From the NCBI GenBank assembly GCA_029261395.1, contig JAJDBJ010000080.1, positions 1 through 61,515 on the forward strand: a stretch of 61,515 nucleotides of DNA. Reading direction: 5' to 3'. The translations under genes and the position numbers were made by a program. Positions 9,430 through 18,319 of this stretch are shown one piece after another. This DNA is from Nitrospinaceae bacterium (GTDB lineage Bacteria; Nitrospinota; Nitrospinia; Nitrospinales; Nitrospinaceae). The notes under the pieces were generated by a model. The model was not told where the DNA came from and did not search any database. It saw only the letters and a program-made list of their open reading frames with translations. Position 1 is the stretch's first letter. Every line of letters starts with the position of its first letter.

Positions 9430-10898
9430 TGGGTGCGATTAAAGGGTTTATCGAAAATCCAAGGGAGACCCCGAAGTCTCGTCCGGTCAGCGACCGGCTG
9501 AAAGATCAGAAAGAAGTCTATCAGCCGTTCCCGGTCGAAAAGTATCAGGAACAGGGCGCGCGTTGTATGGATTGCGGTGTGCCGTTCTGTCAGAGCAATA
9601 CCGGGTGTCCGTTGGGCAATGCCATCCCCGACTGGAACGATATGGTGTACCGCAACGAGTGGGAAGAGGCGTTATCCCTGCTCCTCAGCACCAATAATTT
9701 TCCCGAGTTTACCGGACGCATCTGTCCTGCTCCCTGTGAGGGGGCTTGCGTGCTGGGCATCACCGAGCCGCCAGTAGCAATTCGCAACATTGAAGAGATC
9801 ATTGCGGAAAAGGGATTTGAGAATGGCTGGATGCAACCGAACCCACCTAAAAAGCGAACCGGTAAAAAAGTAGCGGTGGTGGGCTCCGGTCCTGCGGGGT
9901 TGGCGGCGGCGGATCAATTGAATCGTGTCGGTCATACGGTGACGGTTTATGAGAAGGCGGATCGCATTGGCGGGCTTTTGATGTATGGTATTCCCAACTT
10001 CAAGCTGGAAAAAAGAATCGTAAAACGCCGGATTGATTTGATGGAAGCGGAGGGGGTTATTTTCAAACCCAATTCGCATGTCGGGATCAACTTGCCAGGC
10101 AAAGAACTGCGGGATAATTTCGACTCGGTCATTCTGTGTTGTGGGTCCGAGAAGCCGCGGGAGTTGCCGGTACCTGGGCGCGAGTTGGACGGCGTGCACT
10201 TTGCGATGGATTTTCTTCCGCAACAGAACAAGCGCAACGAGGGTGATTCCATTCCCGAGAATATTGCCATAACCGCCAAGGATAAAAACGTACTCATTAT
10301 TGGCGGCGGGGATACAGGTTCGGATTGTCTGGGGACGTCTTTACGGCAGGGTGCAAAAAAAGTGTATCAGTTTGAACTGCTGGACCAACCGCCTGAGGAG
10401 AGAGCCTCCAATAATCCCTGGCCGCAATGGCCGGCGACGTTACGCATCACTTCTTCCCATGAAGAGGCGCAGGAGCAGGTCACCCGATACAATATCTCGA
10501 CCCAAAAATTCTCCGGTAAAGACGGTCAAGTGACACAAGTCCATGCCGTTAAAGTCCAGTTTGGAGAACCGGATTCTGAAACCGGTCGTCGTCCATTGGA
10601 AGAGGTTCCTGGTTCCGAGTTCACGTTAGATGTCGATCTGGTATTGCTGGCGATGGGGTTCGTGCATCCCGTGCATGAAGGACTGGTTATGGAAATGGGA
10701 CTGGGTTTGGACGGGCGCGGCAACGTTTCCTGCGATGACAAGAAGATGACTACCGTGGAGGGTGTGTTTGTGGCGGGGGATATGACGCGTGGTCAGTCGT
10801 TGGTGGTCTGGGCGATTGCCGAAGGCCGCGAAGCTGCACGTTCCGTGGACGAATACATCATGGGCTCTACTTTCCTGCCTCACAGCGAATTTCTATAA
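9429..10898 (+). CDS. gltD: Glutamate synthase small subunit (NAD(P)H-dependent)
   Basis: GltD passes electrons from NAD(P)H through FAD and 4Fe-4S clusters to GltB. The 489-aa product has N-terminal cluster cysteines (CMDCGVPFCQ, GCPLGN, CPAPCEGAC), an FAD dinucleotide fold (GSGPAGLAAADQL) and an NAD(P)H fold (IGGGDTGSDCLGT), ending with VFVAGDMTRGQSLVVWAI. I start it at the ATG that overlaps the gltB stop by one base; a TTG codon three bases upstream is less likely. GGAAGAGG within the gltB end supplies the ribosome-binding site. Confidence 0.95.
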   Translation: MGAIKGFIENPRETPKSRPVSDRLKDQKEVYQPFPVEKYQEQGARCMDCGVPFCQSNTGCPLGNAIPDWNDMVYRNEWEEALSLLLSTNNFPEFTGRICPAPCEGACVLGITEPPVAIRNIEEIIAEKGFENGWMQPNPPKKRTGKKVAVVGSGPAGLAAADQLNRVGHTVTVYEKADRIGGLLMYGIPNFKLEKRIVKRRIDLMEAEGVIFKPNSHVGINLPGKELRDNFDSVILCCGSEKPRELPVPGRELDGVHFAMDFLPQQNKRNEGDSIPENIAITAKDKNVLIIGGGDTGSDCLGTSLRQGAKKVYQFELLDQPPEERASNNPWPQWPATLRITSSHEEAQEQVTRYNISTQKFSGKDGQVTQVHAVKVQFGEPDSETGRRPLEEVPGSEFTLDVDLVLLAMGFVHPVHEGLVMEMGLGLDGRGNVSCDDKKMTTVEGVFVAGDMTRGQSLVVWAIAEGREAARSVDEYIMGSTFLPHSEFL

Positions 10899-10973
10899 GA
10901 CCTCTCCAGGTTGCGCAGGCTTTGTTCAAAGCCGTACGAACAAATCTCTTGAAGTTTCGATTGGAGAGTTGCG

Positions 10974-11579
10974 TTATTTTCCGAGGGAGACGATAAGCTC
11001 CACGCGTTTGTGGATGCCCAGTTTTTTGAAGATGCGTTTCAGATGGAACTTAACGGTGAAGGAACTGATGACTAGCATTTTTGCGATTTCGTTGTCATTG
11101 TAACCCTTGGCTACAAGCTGGACAACTTCTTTTTCCCGCCGGGTGAGTCCCGCCTCATCCAGTTTTAATTTTTGTGCAAAGGTAGGTTTGGGATTACTTG
11201 GGTGCGAGTTGTTCTTTTTTTCTAAACAAAGAGTGATTTTTTCAAATAAATCGTCCCGGTTAACCGGCTTCAAAACATAATCGTCCAAGTCCAGGCGTAA
11301 AGCTTCAATCGCGGTTTCCATGGACCCATAACCCGTTAAAATCATAACCGGAGTTTCAGGGTTCAATTTTTTTATTTCCCGCGACACTTCCAGACCGCCC
11401 ATGCCCTCCATTTTTAAATCGATGATTACAAGATCGTGCTGAAGCTTTTCGAAACTTCGCAGACCTTCTTGGCCCGACTCCGCTGTGGTGACCTTATAAC
11501 CGCTCTCTTTGAGGTCATCGCTAACCGTTTCCAAAAGAACTTTTTCATCATCTATAAGTAAAATGGAGTTTTCCGTCAT
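10974..11579 (-). CDS. NarL/FixJ-family response regulator
   Basis: The 201-aa protein has an N-terminal receiver domain (about 1-120; acidic pair near LLIDDE, phosphoacceptor Asp in VIIDLKMEG, Lys in VLKPVNRD) and a C-terminal LuxR-type helix-turn-helix (LTRREKEVVQLVAKGYNDNEIAKML). It should bind DNA after phosphorylation. No kinase is adjacent. It converges on gltD with 75 bp between the stops; whether it regulates gltBD cannot be told. Confidence 0.9.
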   Translation of the reverse strand: MTENSILLIDDEKVLLETVSDDLKESGYKVTTAESGQEGLRSFEKLQHDLVIIDLKMEGMGGLEVSREIKKLNPETPVMILTGYGSMETAIEALRLDLDDYVLKPVNRDDLFEKITLCLEKKNNSHPSNPKPTFAQKLKLDEAGLTRREKEVVQLVAKGYNDNEIAKMLVISSFTVKFHLKRIFKKLGIHKRVELIVSLGK

Positions 11580-11730
11580 GGTTATGTTTTAAATCTTTCG
11601 ATTATTGCAAACGTTGAAATCGTGTTTAAGCGGGCATGATACCAAAATTGTTTTGTTGATATCGAACTAAAAAAGGGGGTTTGCTGATAATAATTGGTAA
11701 GCGGAACATTAAAAGGGGAGGATTTCTATA

Positions 11731-11776
11731 TTAACCACTCTGTTTTAGGTGAGATCACCTAAAACAGAGTGGTTAA
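11731..11776 (-). terminator. Perfect 22-bp inverted repeat just after dnaJ
   Basis: Two exact 22-base complementary arms (11731-11752 and 11755-11776) flank a 2-base centre. The structure begins five bases past the dnaJ stop. No T-tract follows on either strand, so it is not a textbook intrinsic terminator; it could stabilise the dnaK-grpE-dnaJ mRNA 3' end, act as a protein-binding palindrome, or be a small palindromic repeat element. Confidence 0.6.
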
Positions 11777-11781
11777 TGAAG

Positions 11782-12864
11782 CTAAAATTTCAGGCGCTGA
11801 AAGATCCCTTTCAGTTTTTCTTTGACGGGTTTGCCGACGATTTCGGAGAGTTCGTGGAGAAGTTCCTTTTGCCTTTTATTCAATTTTTTTGGAGTCTCAA
11901 CAATCAGCTGGATGATCTGGTCTCCTCTTCCGTGTCCTCTGATCTGCGGAATACCGGCTCCCTGGATGCGATAGCGATCCCCGGATTGAGTTCCCGGAGT
12001 GATGGAGATCACTTTGGTTTTACCGTCGAGCAATGGTACTTCGATTTCCGCACCGAGTGCCGCTTGTGAAAAAGAAATATTCAGTTGGCTGTAGATATCC
12101 AAACCTTCGCGGTGAAAAAACTCGTTAGCCTGGACGTGGACAAAAACATAAAGATCTCCAGCAGGCATTCCAGGTCCTGCTTCGCCTTCACCTCGAAGAC
12201 GAAGACGTGAGCCATCATCTACACCGGCTGGGATGTTGACCGAGATTTCTTTTTTGTCGATTTCCACGCCTTCTCCATGACAGGTTCGGCAAGGGTCTTT
12301 AATGATTTGACCGGTTCCATGGCAGTGAGGGCAGGGGCTTTGTAAACTGAAAAATCCTTGGGAACGTACGACCTGACCGGTACCTCGGCAGGTGTGGCAA
12401 TGATCGGGGGAAGTGCCGGGTTTGCATCGGGATCCTTTACAGGTTCGGCAGGGTACGTGTTTGCGGACTTCCACGGATTGCTCCGTTCCGAAGGCGGCAT
12501 GTTCGAATGAGATGGTGACATCGGCGCGTAAGTCTGCGCCGGTTTGTTGGCCACCACCACCTCCGCCAAAGAAATCACCGAAGATGTCTCCGAAGTTGGA
12601 AAAGATGTCTTCAAACCCGCCGAATCCACTCGCTCCTTTTCCTTTTAAGCCTTCGTGTCCAAACTGATCGTAAATGCTTCTTTTTTCCGAGTCGCTTAGG
12701 ACTCCGTAAGCTTCTGCGGCTTCCTTGAATTTTTCCTCGGCTTCTTTATTGCCGGGGTTTTTGTCTGGATGGTACTTGAGCGCCATTTGGCGGTAAGATT
12801 TCTTTAATACGGATTCGGAAGCATTACGGTCAACACTCAGGACTTCATAATAATCTCGCTTCAC
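11782..12864 (-). CDS. dnaJ: Chaperone protein DnaJ
   Basis: DnaJ delivers unfolded clients to DnaK and stimulates its ATPase. The 360-aa protein has a J-domain with the essential HPD motif (KYHPDKNPG), a Gly/Phe-rich linker, and four zinc-finger CxxC modules between about residues 130 and 200 ([32 protein letters not shown]). The first repeat is slightly degenerate at its glycines. A C-terminal substrate-binding domain follows. It lies 9 bp after grpE, so the two are co-transcribed, and ends next to a 22-bp palindrome. Confidence 0.96.
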   Translation of the reverse strand: MKRDYYEVLSVDRNASESVLKKSYRQMALKYHPDKNPGNKEAEEKFKEAAEAYGVLSDSEKRSIYDQFGHEGLKGKGASGFGGFEDIFSNFGDIFGDFFGGGGGGQQTGADLRADVTISFEHAAFGTEQSVEVRKHVPCRTCKGSRCKPGTSPDHCHTCRGTGQVVRSQGFFSLQSPCPHCHGTGQIIKDPCRTCHGEGVEIDKKEISVNIPAGVDDGSRLRLRGEGEAGPGMPAGDLYVFVHVQANEFFHREGLDIYSQLNISFSQAALGAEIEVPLLDGKTKVISITPGTQSGDRYRIQGAGIPQIRGHGRGDQIIQLIVETPKKLNKRQKELLHELSEIVGKPVKEKLKGIFQRLKF

Positions 12865-12873
12865 TCAAGCTCC

Positions 12874-13488
12874 TTACTGTTTTAGTTTTGCCACTTTAAC
12901 TTTGGCGGGTTTGAGTAGTTTGTCTTTAAAAAGGTAACCCGGTTCGAGTTCTTCCACAACATCATTATCTTTATCCGGGTCGGTGGTGTCCTCGGTCAGA
13001 GAGGCTTCATCGGTCTGGGGGTTGAATTTGCGTCTCGCCGTTGAAATGGTTTCAACTCCGCTTTCCTTGAGAGTGCTGAGCAGATGGGAGTACGTCATTT
13101 CAATACCCTGTTTCAGACTTTCGTAGTCGGCAGAGGACTGAGCAGAATCGATTGCTCTTTTGAAATTATCCGTAATGGGGATCAGTTTTTTGAAGAAATC
13201 AGCCTTGATCTGATCGAGTCGATTTTCGTTTTCCTTTTGAAGCCGGATTCGGATTTCATCGATTTCTGCAGTTTTGGCTTTGTAGGCGGCAATATATTCC
13301 CGAAGTTGTTTGTCTTTGGCTTCGGCCTGGTCTTTTAATTGCTGGACGTAGGAGGGAAGACGTTCTTCGGGTTCGTCGCCCAAATTTCCTTCTTCATCTT
13401 CGTGAGCCCAATGACGCCGGTCACTGACCGTGAACTTGGATGTTTCCTGGTTCTCAGTCTGTTTGTCTTTGATTTTTGGCTTGCTCAT
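12874..13488 (-). CDS. grpE: Nucleotide exchange factor GrpE
   Basis: GrpE releases ADP from DnaK. The 204-aa protein has a charged, probably disordered N-terminus, a long helical dimerisation segment (about 45-115) and the C-terminal beta-wing with YLFKDKLLKPAKVKVA. The core LIPITDNFKRAIDSA and the block around GIEMTYSHLLSTLKESGVE are typical. It follows dnaK after a 161-bp gap containing two hairpins and precedes dnaJ by 9 bp. Confidence 0.92.
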   Translation of the reverse strand: MSKPKIKDKQTENQETSKFTVSDRRHWAHEDEEGNLGDEPEERLPSYVQQLKDQAEAKDKQLREYIAAYKAKTAEIDEIRIRLQKENENRLDQIKADFFKKLIPITDNFKRAIDSAQSSADYESLKQGIEMTYSHLLSTLKESGVETISTARRKFNPQTDEASLTEDTTDPDKDNDVVEELEPGYLFKDKLLKPAKVKVAKLKQ

Positions 13489-13515
13489 AAGTCCACCGCA
13501 TACGAGATAAATATT

Positions 13516-13549
13516 AAGCGGGGAAGCCAGTAAACCAGCTTCCCCGCTT
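13516..13549 (-). terminator. Hairpin between dnaK and grpE (grpE-proximal)
   Basis: A 12-bp perfect stem (AAGCGGGGAAGC / GCTTCCCCGCTT) with a 10-base loop lies 28 bases before grpE. On the minus strand it is followed by AATATTTATC, a weak U-rich tail. It may attenuate grpE-dnaJ relative to dnaK or mark an RNA processing site. Confidence 0.55.
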
Positions 13550-13577
13550 GGTAGAGAGAAAACCCTCTAAGGGAGGT

Positions 13578-13603
13578 GAGAAACCGGGTACACCCGGTTT
13601 CTC
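13578..13603 (-). terminator. Hairpin between dnaK and grpE (dnaK-proximal)
   Basis: A second 12-bp perfect stem (GAGAAACCGGGT / ACCCGGTTTCTC) with a 2-base centre lies 46 bases past the dnaK stop. No T-run follows directly; a smaller CCCT/AGGG hairpin with TTTTCTCTC comes next on the minus strand. It is a partial terminator or 3'-end stabiliser for dnaK mRNA. Confidence 0.55.
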
Positions 13604-13649
13604 GATACTAGCCGGAGCGATGTTCTAAGACACCCACCAGCCTTGGCAA

Positions 13650-15593
13650 TTACTTTTCTTTGCTGACGTCTTCAAATTCGGCGTCGACTACATCTTCATC
13701 AGACTTGCCGGAGTCACTGCCACCTTCACCTGATTCAGGGCCACCTTCCGGTCCGCCCTCAGGACCTCCTTCGGGGCCTCCTTCGGCTTCGGCTTGTGTG
13801 TACATCTTTTGAGCCAGGTTATGGGAAGCTTGAGTCAAGGCTTCAGTTTGAGTTTTAATTTGCTCAAGATCAGGTTCCTCACCTTCCAACACCTTCTTGG
13901 CTTCGGCAATGGCTTCTTCTGCCGATTTGATGTCTTCTTCGCCCAGCTTCTCCTTATTGTCCCGAATGGTTTTTTCGGTGCTGTAAATCAGGGAATCCAG
14001 CTGGTTCTTGGCATCAATTGCTTCACGCCGTTCCTTATCGGCATCCGCATTGGATTCGGCATCCTTCACCATGTTTTCGATATCGCTGTCACTGAGACCG
14101 GTGTTGTCGGTGATAGTGATTTTCTGTTCCTTGCCGGTGCCCTTGTCCTTCGCAGACACGTGGAGGATACCGTTGGCATCGATGTCGAAGGTGACTTCGA
14201 CCTGCGGTACGCCCCGGGGCGCGGCAGGAATCCCATCGAGATGAAATTTACCCAGCGATCGGTTGTCTTTCGCCATTTCCCGTTCCCCTTGAAGCACGTT
14301 GACTTCGACGCTCGGTTGGTTGTCCGATGCGGTAGAGAATGTTTCGCTTTTGCGGGTCGGAATAGTGGTGTTGCGATCGATCAGTCGAGTGGTGACTCCG
14401 CCCAGGGTTTCGATACCCAGGGAAAGAGGAGTGACGTCCAGCAACAAGATGTCTTTCACGTCACCGGAAAGAACACCGGCTTGTACGGCGGCACCCAGAG
14501 CTACGACTTCGTCCGGATTGACGCCGCGATGAGGTTCTTTTCCGAACAGGTTCTTGACGATTTCCTGAACTTTTGGAACCCGTGTAGAACCACCCACCAG
14601 AATGGCCTCGTGAATCTTGCCGGAATCCAGTCCGGCATCTTTGAGGGCTTTTTTACAGGGCGCTTTGGTGCGATCCAGCAAATCGTCCACCAATGATTCG
14701 AACTTGGCGCGAGACAGTTTTAAGTTGAGATGTTTGGGGCCCGTTTGATCGGCGGTGATGAACGGGAGGTTGATATCGGTTTCACTGGTAGAGGAGAGCT
14801 CCATCTTGGCCTTCTCCGCTCCTTCTTTCAATCTCTGGAGAGCCATACTGTCGTTGGACAGATCAATTCCGCTATCCTTTTTGAATTCAGTTACCAGCCA
14901 GTCGATAACGCGTTGATCAAGGTTGTCGCCGCCGAGATGGGTATCCCCGTTGGTGGCTTTTACCTCTACAACGTTGTCGCCCACTTCCAGGATGGAGACA
15001 TCGAACGTGCCGCCGCCAAAGTCATAAACGGCGATCATATGATCTTTGTTTTTATCCAGGCCGTAGGCGAGGGCAGATGCCGTGGGCTCGTTGATGATTC
15101 GTTTGACGTCGAGGCCCGCGATTTTCCCCGCATCCTTGGTGGCTTGTCTTTGAGCATCGTTGAAATAAGCGGGAACGGTGATCACCGCTTCCGATACGGT
15201 TTCTCCCAGATAGGCTTCGGCTGATTTTTTCAGTTTTTGGAGAATCATGGCGGAAATTTCCGGCGGGCTGTATTGTTTGCCCTGAATCTCGATTTTCACG
15301 TCATGTTTAGAACCCTTTACAACTTTATAGGGAACCATTTTCATTTCTTCGCTGACTTCGTCATACCCCCGCCCCATGAACCGTTTCACGGAAAAGATGG
15401 TGTTTTCAGGGTTGGCAATGGCCTGGCGCTTGGCCACTTGACCCACCAGAATTTCTCCTTCTTTGGTAAACGCCACGACGGATGGAGTGGTCTGGTTGCC
15501 TTCTTCATTGACTATGACTTTCGGCTCACTTCCTTCCATCACGGCGACCACGGAATTGGTGGTCCCTAAATCGATTCCAATGATCTTTCCCAT
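13650..15593 (-). CDS. dnaK: Chaperone protein DnaK (Hsp70)
   Basis: DnaK is the ATP-driven Hsp70 chaperone. The product from the chosen ATG ([14 protein letters not shown]) is 647 aa. The ATPase domain contains [12 protein letters not shown] and [11 protein letters not shown]; the substrate-binding domain starts after [17 protein letters not shown]; a helical lid follows. The tail carries four GGPE-like repeats before the conserved acidic end [11 protein letters not shown]. An in-frame TTG six codons upstream is rejected because AAAGGA sits correctly before the ATG. Gene order dnaK-grpE-dnaJ differs from the common grpE-dnaK order, and hrcA is absent. Confidence 0.97.
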   Translation of the reverse strand: MGKIIGIDLGTTNSVVAVMEGSEPKVIVNEEGNQTTPSVVAFTKEGEILVGQVAKRQAIANPENTIFSVKRFMGRGYDEVSEEMKMVPYKVVKGSKHDVKIEIQGKQYSPPEISAMILQKLKKSAEAYLGETVSEAVITVPAYFNDAQRQATKDAGKIAGLDVKRIINEPTASALAYGLDKNKDHMIAVYDFGGGTFDVSILEVGDNVVEVKATNGDTHLGGDNLDQRVIDWLVTEFKKDSGIDLSNDSMALQRLKEGAEKAKMELSSTSETDINLPFITADQTGPKHLNLKLSRAKFESLVDDLLDRTKAPCKKALKDAGLDSGKIHEAILVGGSTRVPKVQEIVKNLFGKEPHRGVNPDEVVALGAAVQAGVLSGDVKDILLLDVTPLSLGIETLGGVTTRLIDRNTTIPTRKSETFSTASDNQPSVEVNVLQGEREMAKDNRSLGKFHLDGIPAAPRGVPQVEVTFDIDANGILHVSAKDKGTGKEQKITITDNTGLSDSDIENMVKDAESNADADKERREAIDAKNQLDSLIYSTEKTIRDNKEKLGEEDIKSAEEAIAEAKKVLEGEEPDLEQIKTQTEALTQASHNLAQKMYTQAEAEGGPEGGPEGGPEGGPESGEGGSDSGKSDEDVVDAEFEDVSKEK

Positions 15594-15683
15594 GAGTGTA
15601 AATCCTTTCAAAGTATGCGATATTAGTATTAAGTCTTATATTTAAAGTGGTTACTGTTTTTTGGGTATTTGATGTTACAGGGT

Positions 15684-15712
15684 TAAATAAAATCCCCTGG
15701 AGGCAGAGTCAA
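15684..15712 (-). promoter_or_regulatory. Candidate sigma-70 promoter for dnaK
   Basis: On the minus strand TTGACT and TATTTA are separated by 17 bases, 91 bases upstream of the dnaK ATG. No CIRCE (TTAGCACTC-N9-GAGTGCTAA) operator is present, so heat-shock control by HrcA is not supported here. Confidence 0.55.
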
Positions 15713-15837
15713 GCTGTGGGGTCTTAAAATATTTTAAGTAAGGTAAGGGCGGTTTTTAAGGGGATATTTGAGTAAGCTGATTAAAAACAATGGGTTAACT
15801 ATGATTTCTGAGATAAATCGAGCTTGAGAGAGGCGCT

Positions 15838-16224
15838 ATGAATAAAAAAACTTCGAAAAACAAGAGAGAGTTTTCCCGGGTGGATCTCAAAGTACTTGCC
15901 AAAGTTAATGCCAAGGGTGAGGAGGTGGTTTTCATTGGTATGCACAATGTCAGCATGAAGAGTTTATTTGTGAAGGGCAAGGCCGATTGGACCGTGGGGA
16001 CAGAATGTGAGATTCATTTAATTTTGGATGGCCAGAATCCACCTGTGGACATTAAAGTCAAGGGTAGGGTCCAGAGAATCACTGATGAAGGAATAGCGCT
16101 GATGTTTACCGAGGTCAATCTTGAGGCTTATGAACACCTCCACAACTTGGTACTGTTAAACACCGACGACACGGAAAAGGTAGAAGAGGAATTTAAAAAC
16201 CACTTGGGCCTGAAAAAGAAATAA
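15838..16224 (+). CDS. PilZ-domain protein
   Basis: This 128-aa protein is a single PilZ domain, the common bacterial c-di-GMP receptor. The RxxxR element is present (REFSR, residues 10-14). The second motif, normally (D/N)xSxxG, reads NVSMKS, so the final glycine is replaced; ligand binding may be weakened. GAGAGG lies 7 bases before the ATG. It is convergent with the CheX-like gene. Confidence 0.8.
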   Translation: MNKKTSKNKREFSRVDLKVLAKVNAKGEEVVFIGMHNVSMKSLFVKGKADWTVGTECEIHLILDGQNPPVDIKVKGRVQRITDEGIALMFTEVNLEAYEHLHNLVLLNTDDTEKVEEEFKNHLGLKKK

Positions 16225-16239
16225 CCTTCCTGAGATTGA

Positions 16240-16695
16240 TCATTTAGCATTTTCCTGAAGTATGACCACAAGAAAAGCCAGACCCTCACAATCAAAATTT
16301 ACAGCTGTTAACGTTTGGCTTCCTGTCGGATGAAGATTGTAATCAGTTACGATCACGGAAGGCAGGGATAGGGAGCAAGGGGGAGGGAAAAGAGATTTGA
16401 TATTGCCCGCAAGGATATTAGCGACTTCTCCTATAACATCCTGAATCTGCTGGTCGCTGACTTCAACTTCATCCAGACCGTAAATAGCCGAGGCAACCTT
16501 CTTGCCGATTTCTTCAGGAGCGTAAAGTGTAATGGTTCCCTGCCATTCCCCTGTAATTTGAACGCATCCCGCCAGCGTATTATCTTTGCCGTTTGGCACA
16601 AAGGGTTTGTCGGTAGGAGAAGCCTTCATGCCTAAAAGTGAGGACCAGGTATCCCTTACAAATTGACTGATCTCTGCTTCGCATCCCATGGCCAT
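16240..16695 (-). CDS. CheX/CheC-like chemotaxis phosphatase
   Basis: The 151-aa protein resembles CheX, which dephosphorylates CheY-type receivers. It carries the helix with the ExxN catalytic pair (IGEVANILAGN) and a central beta segment typical of the family. It lies 6 bp after cheR, behind a CheY-like receiver, so the three genes form an operon. Exact subfamily (CheX versus CheC) is uncertain; a single ExxN motif is visible, which favours CheX. Confidence 0.78.
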   Translation of the reverse strand: MAMGCEAEISQFVRDTWSSLLGMKASPTDKPFVPNGKDNTLAGCVQITGEWQGTITLYAPEEIGKKVASAIYGLDEVEVSDQQIQDVIGEVANILAGNIKSLFPPPCSLSLPSVIVTDYNLHPTGSQTLTAVNFDCEGLAFLVVILQENAK

Positions 16696-16701
16696 AACTC
16701 T

Positions 16702-17526
16702 TTACCCTCTTAATAAACGGTAGCAACCTGAATATTTAACACCCATGCGTGTGTAAGATTCATCTAAGTTGAGTGTGGTTTCCGCACCGCCTAAAAACAA
16801 ATAACCGTCCGGTTTAAGAACAGTTCTAAGTTGTTTCAGAACTTTCTTTTTCATTCCAATATCAAAATAAATCAAAACATTCCGTAGGAAGATTATGTCC
16901 ATTTTAGGAAGATAGGGCAATTCCCCGGATAGGTTGATATGTTGAAAATCAATCCTCTCTCGGAGTTCTTTTTTGATGGACCATACAGGTCCGTTTTTGT
17001 CGAAGTATTTGATCAAGAGTGCAGCAGGAAGACCGCGGTTCACTTCGATCTGGTTGAACGTTCCTGATCGGCACCGGTTAAGCATTTTCTCGGAGATATC
17101 GCTTGCGATGAAGTTTATTTTCCAATTGAATAATGTCGGAAAATTTTCCTGGATAAGCATGGCTATTGAATAAGGTTCCTGACCGCTGGAGCTGGCGGCG
17201 CACCAAATATTCAATTCTTTTGTGCTTTGACGGGTTTTAATTAATTCGGGCAGGATGATGTTCTTAAGAGTTTCAAAGGGGTGGATGTCCCTGAAAAAAG
17301 ATGTTTCGTTAGTGGTTAAAGCTTCGGTTACTTTGTATTGAAGACCATTGCTGGGATTCTTGCGAAGGGTCTTAACGAGTTGGTCGATGGTATCAAAACC
17401 TTCGGTTTTGATTATTGGCCCGAGACGGGACTCGACCAAATATTCTTTCCCGTCTTCAAGGACAATGGCGGAGTGCTCAAAAACCAATTCCCGAATAAAA
17501 TTAAAATCGCTATTAGAGATAGGCAT
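16702..17526 (-). CDS. cheR: CheR-type protein-glutamate methyltransferase
   Basis: CheR methylates glutamates on chemoreceptors using SAM. The 274-aa product has the N-terminal helical domain (residues 1-75) and the SAM domain with TNETSFFRDIHPFE, LNIWCAASSSGQEPYSIAML, IDFQHINL and IIFLRNVLIYFD, ending VKYSGCYRL. I chose the ATG at 17526, which starts just before the helical domain; an upstream TTG would add 35 unconserved residues. No chemoreceptor gene is in the window, so the target is unknown. Confidence 0.9.
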   Translation of the reverse strand: MPISNSDFNFIRELVFEHSAIVLEDGKEYLVESRLGPIIKTEGFDTIDQLVKTLRKNPSNGLQYKVTEALTTNETSFFRDIHPFETLKNIILPELIKTRQSTKELNIWCAASSSGQEPYSIAMLIQENFPTLFNWKINFIASDISEKMLNRCRSGTFNQIEVNRGLPAALLIKYFDKNGPVWSIKKELRERIDFQHINLSGELPYLPKMDIIFLRNVLIYFDIGMKKKVLKQLRTVLKPDGYLFLGGAETTLNLDESYTRMGVKYSGCYRLLRG

Positions 17527-17638
17527 TATTTTATAGTGACACTTGACTAGATTATTGCGGTTGTCTGGATGCTGGTGTTTTAAAAGAACTCGAATATCAT
17601 TGATAAGCGGTAATCTCTCACGTCCCGCCAATGAGATT

Positions 17639-18019
17639 TTATTTAGGTGCTGTGGGGATATTAATACCCATGAGGGCTAGTTTTTCAACAATCATTTCTT
17701 TAGAAAAAGGCTTCATGATATATTCATCCGCTCCTGCCTCTAAAGCCTCCGCTATCTTGTTCATAGCGGTTTCTGCAGTCACCATTATCACTCGCATATC
17801 TTTGTAGGCGCTGTCTTTGCGGACCTCTTGGACAAACTCACAACCGTTCATTTCCGGCATGTTCCAATCGACCAGAGCCAAGCTAATCTTTTCTTTTTTG
17901 ATCAAATCCAAAGCCTCTAATCCATTGGCGGCCTCATCAACTGTAAACCCTATGTCTGCAAGGATTTTAGCCATAAGTGAGCGTATGGGTTTGAAATCGT
18001 CAATTACTAAAACACGCAT
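17639..18019 (-). CDS. CheY-like single-domain response regulator
   Basis: The 126-aa protein is a stand-alone receiver: acidic pocket VIDDFKP, phosphoacceptor Asp in ALVDWNMPEMNG, conserved Thr in MVTAET and Lys in IMKPFSKEM. It leads the cheR-cheX gene group. A GCAGGAG ribosome-binding site precedes the ATG. A 7-bp stem (18040-18046 / 18056-18062) lies in its 5' leader. It probably acts on a motor or a downstream histidine kinase. Confidence 0.9.
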   Translation of the reverse strand: MRVLVIDDFKPIRSLMAKILADIGFTVDEAANGLEALDLIKKEKISLALVDWNMPEMNGCEFVQEVRKDSAYKDMRVIMVTAETAMNKIAEALEAGADEYIMKPFSKEMIVEKLALMGINIPTAPK

Positions 18020-18283
18020 CCGTTTTCTCCTGCTAGAGTGGTCTCCGCATGAGTGGGAGACCTTTCAAAAACAAAGGCTTAAAAGATCACAATAACTGTT
18101 GTTTGAATTCAGGCTAAGGGGTAAATCAGGGGCTGTCAATTGAAAAAGAAGAGACTGGGATGAGGGGGGCAGGCGATGATAACCTATTGTTTTTTCATAT
18201 AAAAATAAAGTAAGTACGATTGCTTGGAGGAGGGGGGCGATATAAGTCGCAAGTTTTTAAAAATGATAATTCGGGGATAGTGA

Positions 18284-18315
18284 TGAAAAAAAGGCCCGCC
18301 AAAAGGCGGGCCTTT
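18284..18315 (-). terminator. Intrinsic terminator after the PorE-like gene
   Basis: An 11-bp GC-rich stem (AAAGGCCCGCC / GGCGGGCCTTT) with a 4-base loop is followed on the minus strand by a run of seven T residues. It begins five bases past the 18320 stop codon and is a textbook Rho-independent terminator. Confidence 0.92.
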
Positions 18316-18319
18316 AAAA

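Noticed and set aside
13794-14696. A 300-codon open frame antisense to dnaK
   Set aside because: Fully inside dnaK with no domain or ribosome-binding site; long antisense frames in dnaK are a common artefact.
15594-15837. Search for a CIRCE operator upstream of dnaK
   Set aside because: No TTAGCACTC-N9-GAGTGCTAA or near match is present.
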